Part shown: in pieces, positions 39,112 through 48,056 of the stretch | Layout: every line of letters starts with the position of its first letter | Position numbering within the stretch: the first letter of the stretch is position 1 | Assembly: GCF_003063375.1 (NCBI RefSeq) | Contig: NZ_NERY01000001.1 | Location: forward strand, 496,001-560,000 | Direction: 5' to 3' | Length of the DNA stretch: 64,000 nucleotides | Source: Limnohabitans sp. MMS-10A-178 | Lineage (GTDB): Bacteria > Pseudomonadota > Gammaproteobacteria > Burkholderiales > Burkholderiaceae_C | The notes under the pieces: generated by a model | Told to the model about the DNA's origin: nothing | Databases searched by the model: none | The model's input: only the letters and a program-made list of their open reading frames with translations | Translations under genes and position numbers: made by a program

Positions 39112-40971
39112 TTATTTGTTGGTGTAGGTGGCCATCATGCCGTCAAAGGTGCTCTTTAAGCTGGTTTGTAGGCTCTTCGATTGGCCCACCATCGATTCCA
39201 TGGCTGCAAATTGTTTGTTATAACGAGCCAAAAGCTCAGTCATTCGGGTATCTAGTTTGTCCAATTGCTTTTTGTACTCACTTATTTTGCTAGTGAGGTT
39301 GGCGCTTTGGGTGGTCAAAGGGGCCGAGGTGTCTAGCAAAGCGGTCAGTTTTTTAGCGGCTTCGCCTGCCACACCTGAGGGAGCCAAGCTAAATTTACTT
39401 TGATTTTCTTGGTTGCCTGTTATCAGGGTTACCACGTTGTCATAGTTGTTTTTGAGCGAGTTATCAAGTTTGGTTTTGTCTATAGACAACACACCTTTTT
39501 GATCGATATTGAAACCAATATCGCGCAATGCTGTTAATCCACCTGCTGGCGTAGTTGAGTTGCCGCTAATCAATTGGCGCATTTGACTGCGCACAGAACC
39601 CACAATGGAGTTGCCCACCAGCGTAGCACCATAAGTTTCGACGGTTGATTTTGGGTCTGACACCACGCCCAGCATGGTGTTGGCGTCGTTGTATGCAGTA
39701 ACCAGTGCATTCAACTTGGTTGAAATTGACGATGTGTCTCTTGAGAAAACCAAGTTGGCGGGTACGTTTGCGGTGGTGGTGGCTGTCAAGTTCAGTGTGG
39801 CGCCGGCAATTGCATCGGTCACTGTATTTTTGCTCGACGTCATGTCCATGCCGTTGACATTGAAGGTGGCGTCTACGGCAGACTGCAATTTTTTGCCAAA
39901 GCTCACACCGGTTACTTCGCCGCCGCCTAATTTAAGACTGGTCAAAGAAAAGGCATTGCTTGCACCAGTAGAGCCCGTAACCATAATTCGGAAAGGCGTT
40001 GCAATGTTGCCAGTATTGACGAGCTGGGCAGATATGCCTAAGTTGGCAGAATTAATAGCGGCCACGATGCCCGCGGGAGTGCTTGCACTGGCAGCCACTG
40101 CAATGGTGTTTGAAAATTGGGTGCCAGCAGGCGTTGCAATGTCTGCTGCGTTGTTGGTTGTAGACGTCAGCGTAAGCACGCCGCTGTTGTTAACACCCGA
40201 AGAATAGCCCGTTGCAAATTTACCAGCAAACGTGCCGTAGATTGCCAGCGCATCACTGTTAATGGCGCTTGCCTCTACGCCGCCCGCAGCCACGGCAGCT
40301 ACAGTGGTGGTGTCTAACTGATCAAACAGTTCACCAACTTCCGAGGCGCTTAAGGACTTGTTGGCCGTCAATGTGAGGCCGTTTACCGTAACGGTGTCGC
40401 CTTTGTTCATGGCTTTGAAGGTGACAGTCGATGTAGAGGGCGAATTGACTGTGCCCTGTGTAAACACCTTGGTAGGCGTTGGGTCAATGCTGTTTTTTAA
40501 AACTAAGCTAAAAGCTTCCCCACCGTTGACTTGCGAAAGTGGTGTGGCGAAGCCAGGCACATTGTCTGCAGAAATACTTCTTTGCTGCTGCGCCAATTGG
40601 GTCACCGATATGGTGTGGCTGCCAGCTGTAGCAGATGTCGTGGTTGTAACGCTGACTGCATTAGGTTGGCTAATTTGCGGCACTAAGGTGTTGAAAGAAC
40701 TTTGGTTCTTTAAACTGGCAAATGCCGACTGCAAATCACCTAAAACAAACTTCATGGCGGCATACCCAGAAATACCACCTTCTGCCTTGGCCACTCTGGC
40801 ATCTATTTCTGCTTTACGGGGTGCCTTTTCGGCTTCAACCAAACTGTTTGCCAATGAGTTTACGTCCACTCCCGAACCCGCACTCAAGGTGCTGATAATT
40901 TTGCCAGCCGCGGCTTTGGCCGAGGTGGCGGTAGCTGCAGTAGAGGTGGTTGACGAAGTGGCGGTAACCAT
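39112..40971 (-). CDS. fliD: Filament cap protein FliD (large copy)
   Basis: 619 residues against 434 for copy 1. The N-terminal D0/D1 part contains AGSGVDVNSLANSLVEAEKAPRKAEIDARVAKAEGGISGYAAMK, and the C-terminal coiled coil (about 540-615) has LTSKISEYKKQLDKLDTRM. The extra length is in the surface domains. Residues 180-290 match the repeat unit of the 765-residue flagellin (STVTFKAMNKGDTVTVNGLTLTA, helix, GTFAGKFATGYSSGVN). A hook motif near 385 reads INxxNG-like DATFNVNGMDMTSSKNTVTDAIAG. It follows flgL by 18 bases and is the last gene of the long flgB operon. Confidence 0.95.
   Translation of the reverse strand: MVTATSSTTSTAATATSAKAAAGKIISTLSAGSGVDVNSLANSLVEAEKAPRKAEIDARVAKAEGGISGYAAMKFVLGDLQSAFASLKNQSSFNTLVPQISQPNAVSVTTTTSATAGSHTISVTQLAQQQRSISADNVPGFATPLSQVNGGEAFSLVLKNSIDPTPTKVFTQGTVNSPSTSTVTFKAMNKGDTVTVNGLTLTANKSLSASEVGELFDQLDTTTVAAVAAGGVEASAINSDALAIYGTFAGKFATGYSSGVNNSGVLTLTSTTNNAADIATPAGTQFSNTIAVAASASTPAGIVAAINSANLGISAQLVNTGNIATPFRIMVTGSTGASNAFSLTSLKLGGGEVTGVSFGKKLQSAVDATFNVNGMDMTSSKNTVTDAIAGATLNLTATTTANVPANLVFSRDTSSISTKLNALVTAYNDANTMLGVVSDPKSTVETYGATLVGNSIVGSVRSQMRQLISGNSTTPAGGLTALRDIGFNIDQKGVLSIDKTKLDNSLKNNYDNVVTLITGNQENQSKFSLAPSGVAGEAAKKLTALLDTSAPLTTQSANLTSKISEYKKQLDKLDTRMTELLARYNKQFAAMESMVGQSKSLQTSLKSTFDGMMATYTNK
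40102..40434 (-). repeat. Surface-domain unit of FliD shared with the 765-residue flagellin
   Basis: Residues 180-290 of FliD copy 2. Landmarks VTFKAMNKGDTVTVNGLTLTA and GKFATGYSSGVN align with both flagellin units (33313-33978). FliD copy 1 and the other three flagellins do not have this unit. Confidence 0.7.
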
Positions 40972-40989
40972 GGTTTATTTCAACTTTAT

Positions 40990-41913
40990 TTACTTAATAT
41001 AGTTAAACAAATTCAACTGACTCACCTTGGCAAAGCTAGCCTGCGCCGCTTCCAAGCTCATCATTTGTTGGTTCATTTTGGTAATGGCGCTTGCATAGTC
41101 CAAGTCTTCAATCGAAGACAAGGTGGTTTTTAAATTGAGGGTGGTGTCTTCCAAAACAGCTGTTTGCTGATCCACCACATTCAAGTTGGTACCAATTTGG
41201 GCTTGTGCCAAGCTCACGCCTTGTGTTAGCGCATCCAGTTCACCCACGCCGCGTCGAATGTCATTGACCTTGACGTTGTTCAAGCCCAAAATTAAGTCGT
41301 CGAGTACTTGGAAAAAGCCCACTCCAGTGGCTTTACCATCGGTATCTGGGCGAGCTACGGGCACAAATGCATCGGTGCCTGTGCGGTTAATGGGAATGCT
41401 GCGCTGATCGCCCACTCGCACATTCATGCGAGTTTGGTCGCCCATGTACACCGGGCTACCATTGGCAGTTTCAACAAAGGCAGGCTGCTTCACGCGGCTG
41501 CCAGAGAACAAATAGTTGCCGCTACTGTCTTTGGTGTTGGCCAAGCTGAGTAGTTGGTCGCGCAAAGCTTGCAGTTCTGTGCCCAAGGCTTTTCTGTCTG
41601 GCACACTCAATGTGTCGTTGGCACCTTGTACGGCAATTTCTTTGGCGCGAACAAGCAAGGTACTTGCGCTGTTCAAGGTGGTGTCTTCCCCTTGAAGCCT
41701 AGCCTTTATGGTGTTCAACGAGCTTTGATAGCTGTCTTGTTTGTTCAAAATACTTTTCAAACGCTGAATGGTGGCCGCTTGGTTGGGCGCATCACTCGCG
41801 TTGATAATTTGTTTGCCTTGTGCCAGCTGCGCTTGGGTTTGCGTCAACTTGGTTTGCACATTGCTCATTTGAGCGGAGGCTCGGTCAAATAAAAGGCGGG
41901 TTGAAATTTTCAT
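40990..41913 (-). CDS. flgL: Hook-filament junction protein FlgL (HAP3)
   Basis: 307 residues. FlgL forms the last ring of the junction between hook and filament. The N-terminus MKISTRLLFDRASAQMSNVQTKLTQTQAQLAQGKQIINASDAPNQAATI and the C-terminal helices (ENTTLNLKTTLSSIEDLDYASAITKMNQQM region) are typical of FlgL. Its length is in the normal range, unlike its large partner FlgK. It follows flgK by 22 bases and is followed by fliD copy 2. Confidence 0.96.
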   Translation of the reverse strand: MKISTRLLFDRASAQMSNVQTKLTQTQAQLAQGKQIINASDAPNQAATIQRLKSILNKQDSYQSSLNTIKARLQGEDTTLNSASTLLVRAKEIAVQGANDTLSVPDRKALGTELQALRDQLLSLANTKDSSGNYLFSGSRVKQPAFVETANGSPVYMGDQTRMNVRVGDQRSIPINRTGTDAFVPVARPDTDGKATGVGFFQVLDDLILGLNNVKVNDIRRGVGELDALTQGVSLAQAQIGTNLNVVDQQTAVLEDTTLNLKTTLSSIEDLDYASAITKMNQQMMSLEAAQASFAKVSQLNLFNYIK

Positions 41914-41935
41914 GATGGTTTAGCTTTCACGCACT

Positions 41936-44707
41936 TCAACGAACTTGCAGCACGCTGTCAAACAGCTGGCTGGCCACTTGCAAAATTTTGGCGGCGGCTT
42001 GGTAGGCTTGTTGGTAGCGCACCAGGTCGGCTGCTTCTTGGTCCAAGCTCACACCCGAAACCTGGTCGCGTGCGGTCAGGGCTTGGTCAAAAACCACTTG
42101 CAGCGCCGATTGGGAGATGGTGGCTTGACGGGCAATGTTGCCCATGTCATTCACGTTGTCGATGTAGGCTGCGGCGAAAGTTTTACCGCCGCCCATTACA
42201 GGCTCTGACTCTAAGTCAATCAGTGCCAACATGTTTTCGTTGTTGCCGGTGCCGTCTTTGTTGCCATCAATGACAAAAATATCGCCCGCCTTGGGTGGGT
42301 TGGACAGCGAAATTTGAATGCCCTGGTAGACAAAGGCAGGCTCAAGGTAGTTGGGGTCAAATTTGCGCGAAGCCACCACGGTGTCGGTCTTGATATCCAC
42401 AATGCTGAACTGGGTGGGTGAATCAAAGCGCACTTGCAAAGGGTTGGTTCGCAACGCCTGCTTGGCATCAACGGGCTTGCCGGTATAGCCTGTAGAAATT
42501 TTGGCTTCGCCAGGGCCTGTTACAAATACCAACAAATCTTCATTGGCCGTGCCCGACAAATAAGCACCTGTTTTGAAACCCATTTTGGCCAAGTCGGCGG
42601 GAGCGCCGTTGGCAAAGCCAAGTTCAATGGGGGTATCCATACCATCTACCAATGCGCGGCTAATGCTAATTTGGCCGCCATAAGTGATGGCCTTCAAACC
42701 CAAGGCGTTGGGTGAGGCAGAGCTGTCAATGGCAATGTCTTTGCCTTCGTTGCCTGTGGTGTTGGTCAATACCAAATTGCCATCGTTGCCCAAGAAGGCT
42801 TGTACGGCAGTGGTGCTGCTTTTGCTGTTGATTGCATCGATCAAGCCTTGCACACTGGTGAGGCCAGTGGGTACCGCTTGAATCACGGTAAAGCCAGCGG
42901 CATTGCCACTCTTGAGTGACAAAGGCAAATCCAGTTTGAGTTGACTCACTGGAATACGAATTTCGTTTTTGGCGCTTGCTGTAATTCCTGAAATGCCGGC
43001 AGCTTGAATTTTGGTGGCAATGTCGGACGCTTGCAGGGTGCCGCTTGTAACGGCAATTTCTGGCAACGTCACGCCATTTAGCTTGATCAAGCCCGCTGCA
43101 ATGCTGGTCAGGCCAGTTTGAATGCGATCGCTTTGCAAGGTGGCCGGCACTGCCACTTTGGCCAAAGTGCTGTGTTTGGTGGGATCTGTTTCGGTGCTAT
43201 CGGCCTGAATCACAGAGCCCACGCTGGCTTTGGCGCCATAAAAAACATTGATGTCTTTGTAGCTGTTAGCGCCATTCACATTCAAGTAAGCATCGCTGTA
43301 GCTGGCGTTGGCTGCAAAGCCGTTGGCTTCAGTCAAGATCAAACTTTGGGTGGCAGCGTCTACCGCTTTGCCCGCCAACTGCCTGCCATCACGCGTGAAA
43401 ATTTGCAGCTGTTGGCCAGGATCTGCTTCGCCCATCAGCACGCTGATATTCTCTAAACCATTGGGAATGGTGGCCACCGCTGCCACAGGGCGAGAGATGG
43501 TGGGCTTGACTGTGATAGCGGCTGACGAACTGGGGTTGTTGACCAAGGTCAGGGTGAGATCGGGTGGGCCGTTGGTCGGCTTGCCCACATAGGAAATGCC
43601 AGCATCGGCGCCGCCAGTGTTGTTGGGGGCTTCAATGACCCTGAACTGCGCTGCAGCAGAAACTTTGAGGGGGTCGTTCAAATTCACTTTGACGGTACCG
43701 GCTGAGCCTACCGAGTTTTTGTCAATGTTAAATAGCGCGAGGCCTGTATTGCCATAGGCATCAATGCCACTGGTATGAATGGCGTTTACTTCTTTCACAA
43801 AGTTGTTGGCCAGGGTGTCCAATGAGCTGCGGCTGCTGCCCAGAACTTGTTCCCTGAAGCTCATGATGCCCGAGAGCTTGCCGCCACTAATGCCTGAAAG
43901 CGTGGTGGAAGCACCGTAAGGGTCTAAAACCAAGCTGACTTTTTCGGGCGCAGCTGAATTGAAGTTAGTACCCAGCATGAAATAATTCACACCATCCACC
44001 ACCACATCGCGTGTGAGGGAGGGGCCTAAACTCACAGTCACTGCGCCGTTTTCTGCAAAGCCTGTTTTGATTTGAGCATAGCCAGACAAATCTTTGAGCA
44101 ACACATCGCGTTGATCCAGCAAGTCGGCGGGCTGTAATTCGGCAGTCTTCTGCTTGGTCATTTGCGTATTGACCGCAGCCAGCTGCTTGAAAATGGTGTT
44201 CATCGAATTGACATAGCTTTTCACGGCTTCGTCGGTTTCGTCTTGAACCAAATCGAGTTGGCCCGACAGCTCGCCAAAGCGGGCCGCCAAATTTTCGGAA
44301 TCGCGCAAGAAGCTGCCGCGCATCACGGTGGAGGCAGGGTCGGACGATAAATCGCGCGCCGCATTGAAAAACTGATCGAGCGCACCACTCAAGCCCATGG
44401 AGGTGCTGCCCATGATGTCTATCACGCGGTTGGCGTAGTTCACCATCGGCTCTTGGCTGGTGAGCTGGCTGTTACTGTTGCGCAAATTGCTTTCGGCAAA
44501 GGTGTCGTACTGGCGTTTGACGCTGTCTACCGTCACACCGGTTCCCAAGAACACCGTGCCCACCTTGGCCACCGGGTTGGCGGCCATGACCACTTGTTGG
44601 CGTGAATAGCCTTCGGTCGATACGTTGGCAATATTGTTAGACACTGTGCCCAGCGCACGTTGGTACGACTGGACCGCATTGGAGGCAACACTGACTAAAT
44701 CGCTCAT
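41936..44707 (-). CDS. flgK: Hook-filament junction protein FlgK (HAP1), enlarged
   Basis: 923 residues, against about 550-650 in most species. The N-terminal region SNAVQSYQRALGTVSNNIANVSTEGYSRQQV and the C-terminal QEAADLVRYQQAYQAAAKILQVASQLFDSVL are classical. The first 370 residues follow FlgK closely. The following 450 residues carry an inserted region rich in Ala, Thr, Ser and Asn, including a flagellin-hook-like segment (GLTSVQGLIDAINSKSSTTAVQA). The insertion should enlarge the outward-facing domain. The start overlaps the flgJ stop by 4 bases. Confidence 0.96.
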   Translation of the reverse strand: MSDLVSVASNAVQSYQRALGTVSNNIANVSTEGYSRQQVVMAANPVAKVGTVFLGTGVTVDSVKRQYDTFAESNLRNSNSQLTSQEPMVNYANRVIDIMGSTSMGLSGALDQFFNAARDLSSDPASTVMRGSFLRDSENLAARFGELSGQLDLVQDETDEAVKSYVNSMNTIFKQLAAVNTQMTKQKTAELQPADLLDQRDVLLKDLSGYAQIKTGFAENGAVTVSLGPSLTRDVVVDGVNYFMLGTNFNSAAPEKVSLVLDPYGASTTLSGISGGKLSGIMSFREQVLGSSRSSLDTLANNFVKEVNAIHTSGIDAYGNTGLALFNIDKNSVGSAGTVKVNLNDPLKVSAAAQFRVIEAPNNTGGADAGISYVGKPTNGPPDLTLTLVNNPSSSAAITVKPTISRPVAAVATIPNGLENISVLMGEADPGQQLQIFTRDGRQLAGKAVDAATQSLILTEANGFAANASYSDAYLNVNGANSYKDINVFYGAKASVGSVIQADSTETDPTKHSTLAKVAVPATLQSDRIQTGLTSIAAGLIKLNGVTLPEIAVTSGTLQASDIATKIQAAGISGITASAKNEIRIPVSQLKLDLPLSLKSGNAAGFTVIQAVPTGLTSVQGLIDAINSKSSTTAVQAFLGNDGNLVLTNTTGNEGKDIAIDSSASPNALGLKAITYGGQISISRALVDGMDTPIELGFANGAPADLAKMGFKTGAYLSGTANEDLLVFVTGPGEAKISTGYTGKPVDAKQALRTNPLQVRFDSPTQFSIVDIKTDTVVASRKFDPNYLEPAFVYQGIQISLSNPPKAGDIFVIDGNKDGTGNNENMLALIDLESEPVMGGGKTFAAAYIDNVNDMGNIARQATISQSALQVVFDQALTARDQVSGVSLDQEAADLVRYQQAYQAAAKILQVASQLFDSVLQVR

Positions 44708-45222
44708 TGACCACCTCCGTTACTCATAGGCTTGGGTGGTAAATTGAGTGGCAGAATTTGAGACTTGGGTAGAGCAATGCCGCCTGGTTTCTCATTGAGC
44801 TTGTCGAGTGAGATGCCCATTGTTTTCGGATTCAATGCCATGCCTTTGGCAGCGGCATTGAAAGCGGCAGGATCTTGCCGCTGTTTCAAAATATCGGCTG
44901 TGGTGGCAAGGTTGGCTTGATTTTGCTCAAGGCTTTTCACCAGCATGTCGGCCAAACCCAGTGAATTCTTTTTGGCCAGTTGCACCGACACCTCTTTGTC
45001 GAACATGCCCTCAAAGGTTTCCATGGTGCTCGACTCAGACAATTCGCTTTTTACAATCGATTCGCGCATCGACTTCATCATCATCTGCAGGAACAGAGCC
45101 TCAAATTGCTGCGCTGTTTGCTTGATGGCACTCTTGGCATCCTGACGTGCTTGTCCCTTCAATTGACCCAGACCGTCAAAGTCTAGGTAAGAGCTGGGAG
45201 AAGGCGTGTTGATGGCGTCCAT
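44704..45222 (-). CDS. flgJ: Rod-cap protein FlgJ, single-domain form without muramidase
   Basis: 172 residues. FlgJ caps the growing rod; in Salmonella it also has a C-terminal muramidase that opens the peptidoglycan. Here only the N-terminal rod-cap domain is present: AIKQTAQQFEALFLQMMMKSMRESIVKSELSESSTMETFEGMFDKEVSVQLAKK. The remaining C-terminal 80 residues are Pro/Ala/Asn-rich and contain no glucosaminidase motif. The missing hydrolase is probably supplied by the LysM lytic transglycosylase at 53308-54552. It lies 108 bases after flgI. Confidence 0.93.
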   Translation of the reverse strand: MDAINTPSPSSYLDFDGLGQLKGQARQDAKSAIKQTAQQFEALFLQMMMKSMRESIVKSELSESSTMETFEGMFDKEVSVQLAKKNSLGLADMLVKSLEQNQANLATTADILKQRQDPAAFNAAAKGMALNPKTMGISLDKLNEKPGGIALPKSQILPLNLPPKPMSNGGGQ

Positions 45223-45330
45223 GATTTTTTGTTTGAGATGCTGATGTCAGTCTTTGATTCAACGGAATATTTGAAAGTTAATCAGCAAATCTTGTGCCAG
45301 CTTGTAGGTCGATGCATTGCCGCTGTGTGC

Positions 45331-46467
45331 TTAGATCACAATCAACTCTGCACGCAAACTGCCCGAGCTTTTGAGGGCTTCCAGAATGGCAATCAGGGAA
45401 GAGGGTGATGCGCCCACTTGGTTCACAGCATCCACAATTTGACGCAGGTCAACACCGGGCTGAAACAAGAACATGGGCTTGTTGGGTTCACTCACCGATA
45501 CTTCGGCGTTTTGCACGGCAGCCGTTTGGCCCTGGCTGAATGCGCCAGGCTGAGAAATTTCATTGGTGGCTGCAATCGACACACTGATGGTGCCATGCGT
45601 GACCGCCGCCGCCGTCACTCGCACATTGCGGCTGATCACCACCGTACCTGTTTTGGCATTGATCACCACGCGGGCCGTGGGCTCGCCTGGCATGACATCG
45701 ATGTTTTCAACCATGCTCATAAAGGCCACACGTTGTGTCAAATCTACGGGGGCTTGCAATGTAATGGACACGCCATCGAGGGCACGCGCTACGTCGTTGC
45801 CAAATCGGCTGTTGATGGCATTCACAATGGCGTTGGTGGTGGTGAAGTCGCTTTCACGTACGTTTAAAACAATGCGATCGGCTTTATCAAATGGGTTGTC
45901 CACAATGCGCTCTACAGTCGCGCCAGAGGGGATGCGCGCAGAAGTGGGCACACCAATAGCAACCTTGGAGCCGGCAGCTTGCGCATCAATGCCAGTGGCC
46001 GTGAGTGAACCTTGGGCCAAGGCATAGATTTCGCCATCAACGCCGCGCAAACTGCTGAGGAGCAAGGTGCCACCACGCAAATTGCTGGCCCTGCCAATGG
46101 CTGACACACTGACGTCAATTTTTTGACCTGGCTTTGCAAACCCAGGCAACTCGGCGGTAACCATCACAGCCGCTACGTTGCGGATGTCGACTTTGCCGGC
46201 GCTGGCCACGGTTTCAAAGTCAGACAAGGGGCCTTCCAAGCGAACCCCCAAGCGGTTGAGCAATGTCTTCATGCTTTGCGCCGTAAATGCCACGTCTGAG
46301 CCATCACCAGTGCCCTGCAAGCCCACCACCAAACCATAGCCAATGAGCTGGTTGGTTCGCATGGCAGCCACTGTGGTGAGATCTTTGATTCGATCAGCCA
46401 TGGCATTGGTGCAGCTCAGACCAAGCAACAGAGCCAAAACGGACCAAGACTTAAAGATTTTGTTCAT
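45331..46467 (-). CDS. flgI: P-ring protein FlgI
   Basis: 378 residues with a signal peptide (1-24, ending CTNAMA). FlgI builds the peptidoglycan-embedded P ring, the bearing of the rod. The mature start DRIKDLTTVAAMRTNQLIGYGLVVGLQGTGDGSD, the middle AAVMVTAELPGFAKPGQKIDVSVSAIG and the C-terminal PGVDLRQIVDAVNQVGASPSSLIAILEALKSSGSL are all diagnostic. Either FlgA copy could be its chaperone. Confidence 0.98.
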   Translation of the reverse strand: MNKIFKSWSVLALLLGLSCTNAMADRIKDLTTVAAMRTNQLIGYGLVVGLQGTGDGSDVAFTAQSMKTLLNRLGVRLEGPLSDFETVASAGKVDIRNVAAVMVTAELPGFAKPGQKIDVSVSAIGRASNLRGGTLLLSSLRGVDGEIYALAQGSLTATGIDAQAAGSKVAIGVPTSARIPSGATVERIVDNPFDKADRIVLNVRESDFTTTNAIVNAINSRFGNDVARALDGVSITLQAPVDLTQRVAFMSMVENIDVMPGEPTARVVINAKTGTVVISRNVRVTAAAVTHGTISVSIAATNEISQPGAFSQGQTAAVQNAEVSVSEPNKPMFLFQPGVDLRQIVDAVNQVGASPSSLIAILEALKSSGSLRAELIVI

Positions 46468-46529
46468 GATGAGATGCTTTGTGAGTTGACTCAGTGCCTT
46501 GAAATTTCAATCAAGCAGATACAAGGGGC

Positions 46530-47213
46530 TTAGAAGGGCCAAAGTTTGAGAAGGGCACTGGTGCCCCAGCCTGCGCGCGTAGCATTGGCCAGGTCGCCAG
46601 AGCCGCGATATGCAATTTGTGCGTTGGCCAAACGACGCGATTGAACCGTGTTGTTGGGCGACACATCTTCGGGCCGAATGATGCCGGCCACTTGAATCAC
46701 TTCGGAACCTTCAGTGAGGGCCAGTTGTTTTTCGCCACGCAAAACCAAATTGCCATTGGCCATCACCTCAACCACCGCAACAGCCACCGAGCCATTCAAG
46801 CTGGCCGTTTGATCGGCTGTGCCTGTGCCTTTGTTGCTGATGTCGGTTTTCGAAAAGTCGGTGCCCTTCATGACGCCGCCCAGCTTGTTGCCAAGCACAG
46901 CCAAACCTGGTGCGAGCATGTCGTTGGTTGAATTGCGAGTGACGGAGCCCACTTGGCTGCGAGCAGCTTGGGTTGATTCATTGAGCAACACGGTAATGAT
47001 GTCGCCCACTTGGAAATTGCGCCCTCTGCCAAACCAACTTTCACTTTGGCGGCCCACATAAATAGCACCTGTGGCAATGGGCGCTTGAACTTGTTGAATG
47101 GGATAAACAGGCTCAAACTGAGGAGAGTGCGTCATGGCTTTTGGCGGTATGACGTTGCAAGCAGTTAAGGAGCCAGCCAATAAAACCAAAGCCGTAGTTT
47201 TGATGAATTTCAT
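46530..47213 (-). CDS. flgH: L-ring lipoprotein FlgH
   Basis: 227 residues. The lipobox LTAC (Cys19) predicts an outer-membrane lipoprotein; FlgH forms the L ring. Family segments are GAIYVGRQSESWFGRGRNFQVGDIITVLLNESTQA, then the C-terminal VIQVAGIIRPEDVSPNNTVQSRRLANAQIAYRGSGDL. The gap to flgG is 11 bases and to flgI 62 bases. Confidence 0.98.
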   Translation of the reverse strand: MKFIKTTALVLLAGSLTACNVIPPKAMTHSPQFEPVYPIQQVQAPIATGAIYVGRQSESWFGRGRNFQVGDIITVLLNESTQAARSQVGSVTRNSTNDMLAPGLAVLGNKLGGVMKGTDFSKTDISNKGTGTADQTASLNGSVAVAVVEVMANGNLVLRGEKQLALTEGSEVIQVAGIIRPEDVSPNNTVQSRRLANAQIAYRGSGDLANATRAGWGTSALLKLWPF

Positions 47214-47224
47214 GATGCTTCGCT

Positions 47225-48007
47225 TTAGAGGTTGTTGTTAATGAACTTCAGCATGCCGTCAACTGCTGAGATGGCTTTGGAGTTAATTTCGTAAGCGCGC
47301 TGGGTTTCAATCATGTTGACCATTTCTTCCACCACGTTCACATTGGATGCTTCTAAAGTGCCTTGCATCAAATTGCCAGCGCCTGTCACGCCTGGTTGCA
47401 AAACTTGAGCCGGGCCTGAAGCGGGAGTTTCTTTGAGCAGGTTTTGACCTCTGGCTTCGAGGCCACTTGGATTCACAAAACGGGCCAACTGAATTTGTCC
47501 AATGACCTGTGAGCCACCTGCTGCCAATTCAATCGACACTGTGCCGTCACGACCAAAAGTTACTGATGAAGCCGTGTTGGGAATGGTGATGGCTGGCTGC
47601 AACAATGCACCCGAGGCGGTCACAATTTGCCCAGTGTTAGAGCGTTTGAAATTTCCATCGCGTGTATAGGCAATGGTGCCGTCGGGTTGGGCAATTTGGA
47701 AAAAACCTTCACCAGTAATGGCCAAATCCAATGGATTTTGGGTGTTCACCATATTGCCTTGCGCGTGCTGCTTTTCAGTGGCCACAATGCGCACACCGGT
47801 ACCCAGCATCAGGCCAGTTGGCGCTTGCGTATTGGCACCCGTTTGACCGCCCGCTTGGCGAATGTTTTGATACAGCAAATCTTCAAACACAGCGCGATCG
47901 CGCTTGAAGCCTGTCGTGTTGACGTTGGCCAAGTTATTGGAAATGACGTTCATGCGCGTTTGCTGCGCATCTAAGCCTGTTTTGGCGACCCACATACTTG
48001 CGTCCAT
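47225..48007 (-). CDS. flgG: Distal rod protein FlgG
   Basis: 260 residues, the normal size. FlgG builds the distal rod, the drive shaft that crosses the P and L rings. The N-terminal motif ANVNTTGFKRDRAVFEDLLYQNI and the C-terminal LEASNVNVVEEMVNMIETQRAYEINSKAISAVDGML are typical of FlgG. It is separated from flgF by 49 bases and has a GGAG ribosome binding site. Confidence 0.98.
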   Translation of the reverse strand: MDASMWVAKTGLDAQQTRMNVISNNLANVNTTGFKRDRAVFEDLLYQNIRQAGGQTGANTQAPTGLMLGTGVRIVATEKQHAQGNMVNTQNPLDLAITGEGFFQIAQPDGTIAYTRDGNFKRSNTGQIVTASGALLQPAITIPNTASSVTFGRDGTVSIELAAGGSQVIGQIQLARFVNPSGLEARGQNLLKETPASGPAQVLQPGVTGAGNLMQGTLEASNVNVVEEMVNMIETQRAYEINSKAISAVDGMLKFINNNL

Positions 48008-48056
48008 GGCGAGCTCCTTTTAATTGTTCAGTTGTTCGTTAAAAAAATGAAGACCA

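Noticed and set aside
40358..41002. 214-residue plus-strand open frame across fliD copy 2
   Set aside because: Antisense of a Thr/Ser-rich coding region, which leaves the opposite strand free of stops by chance.
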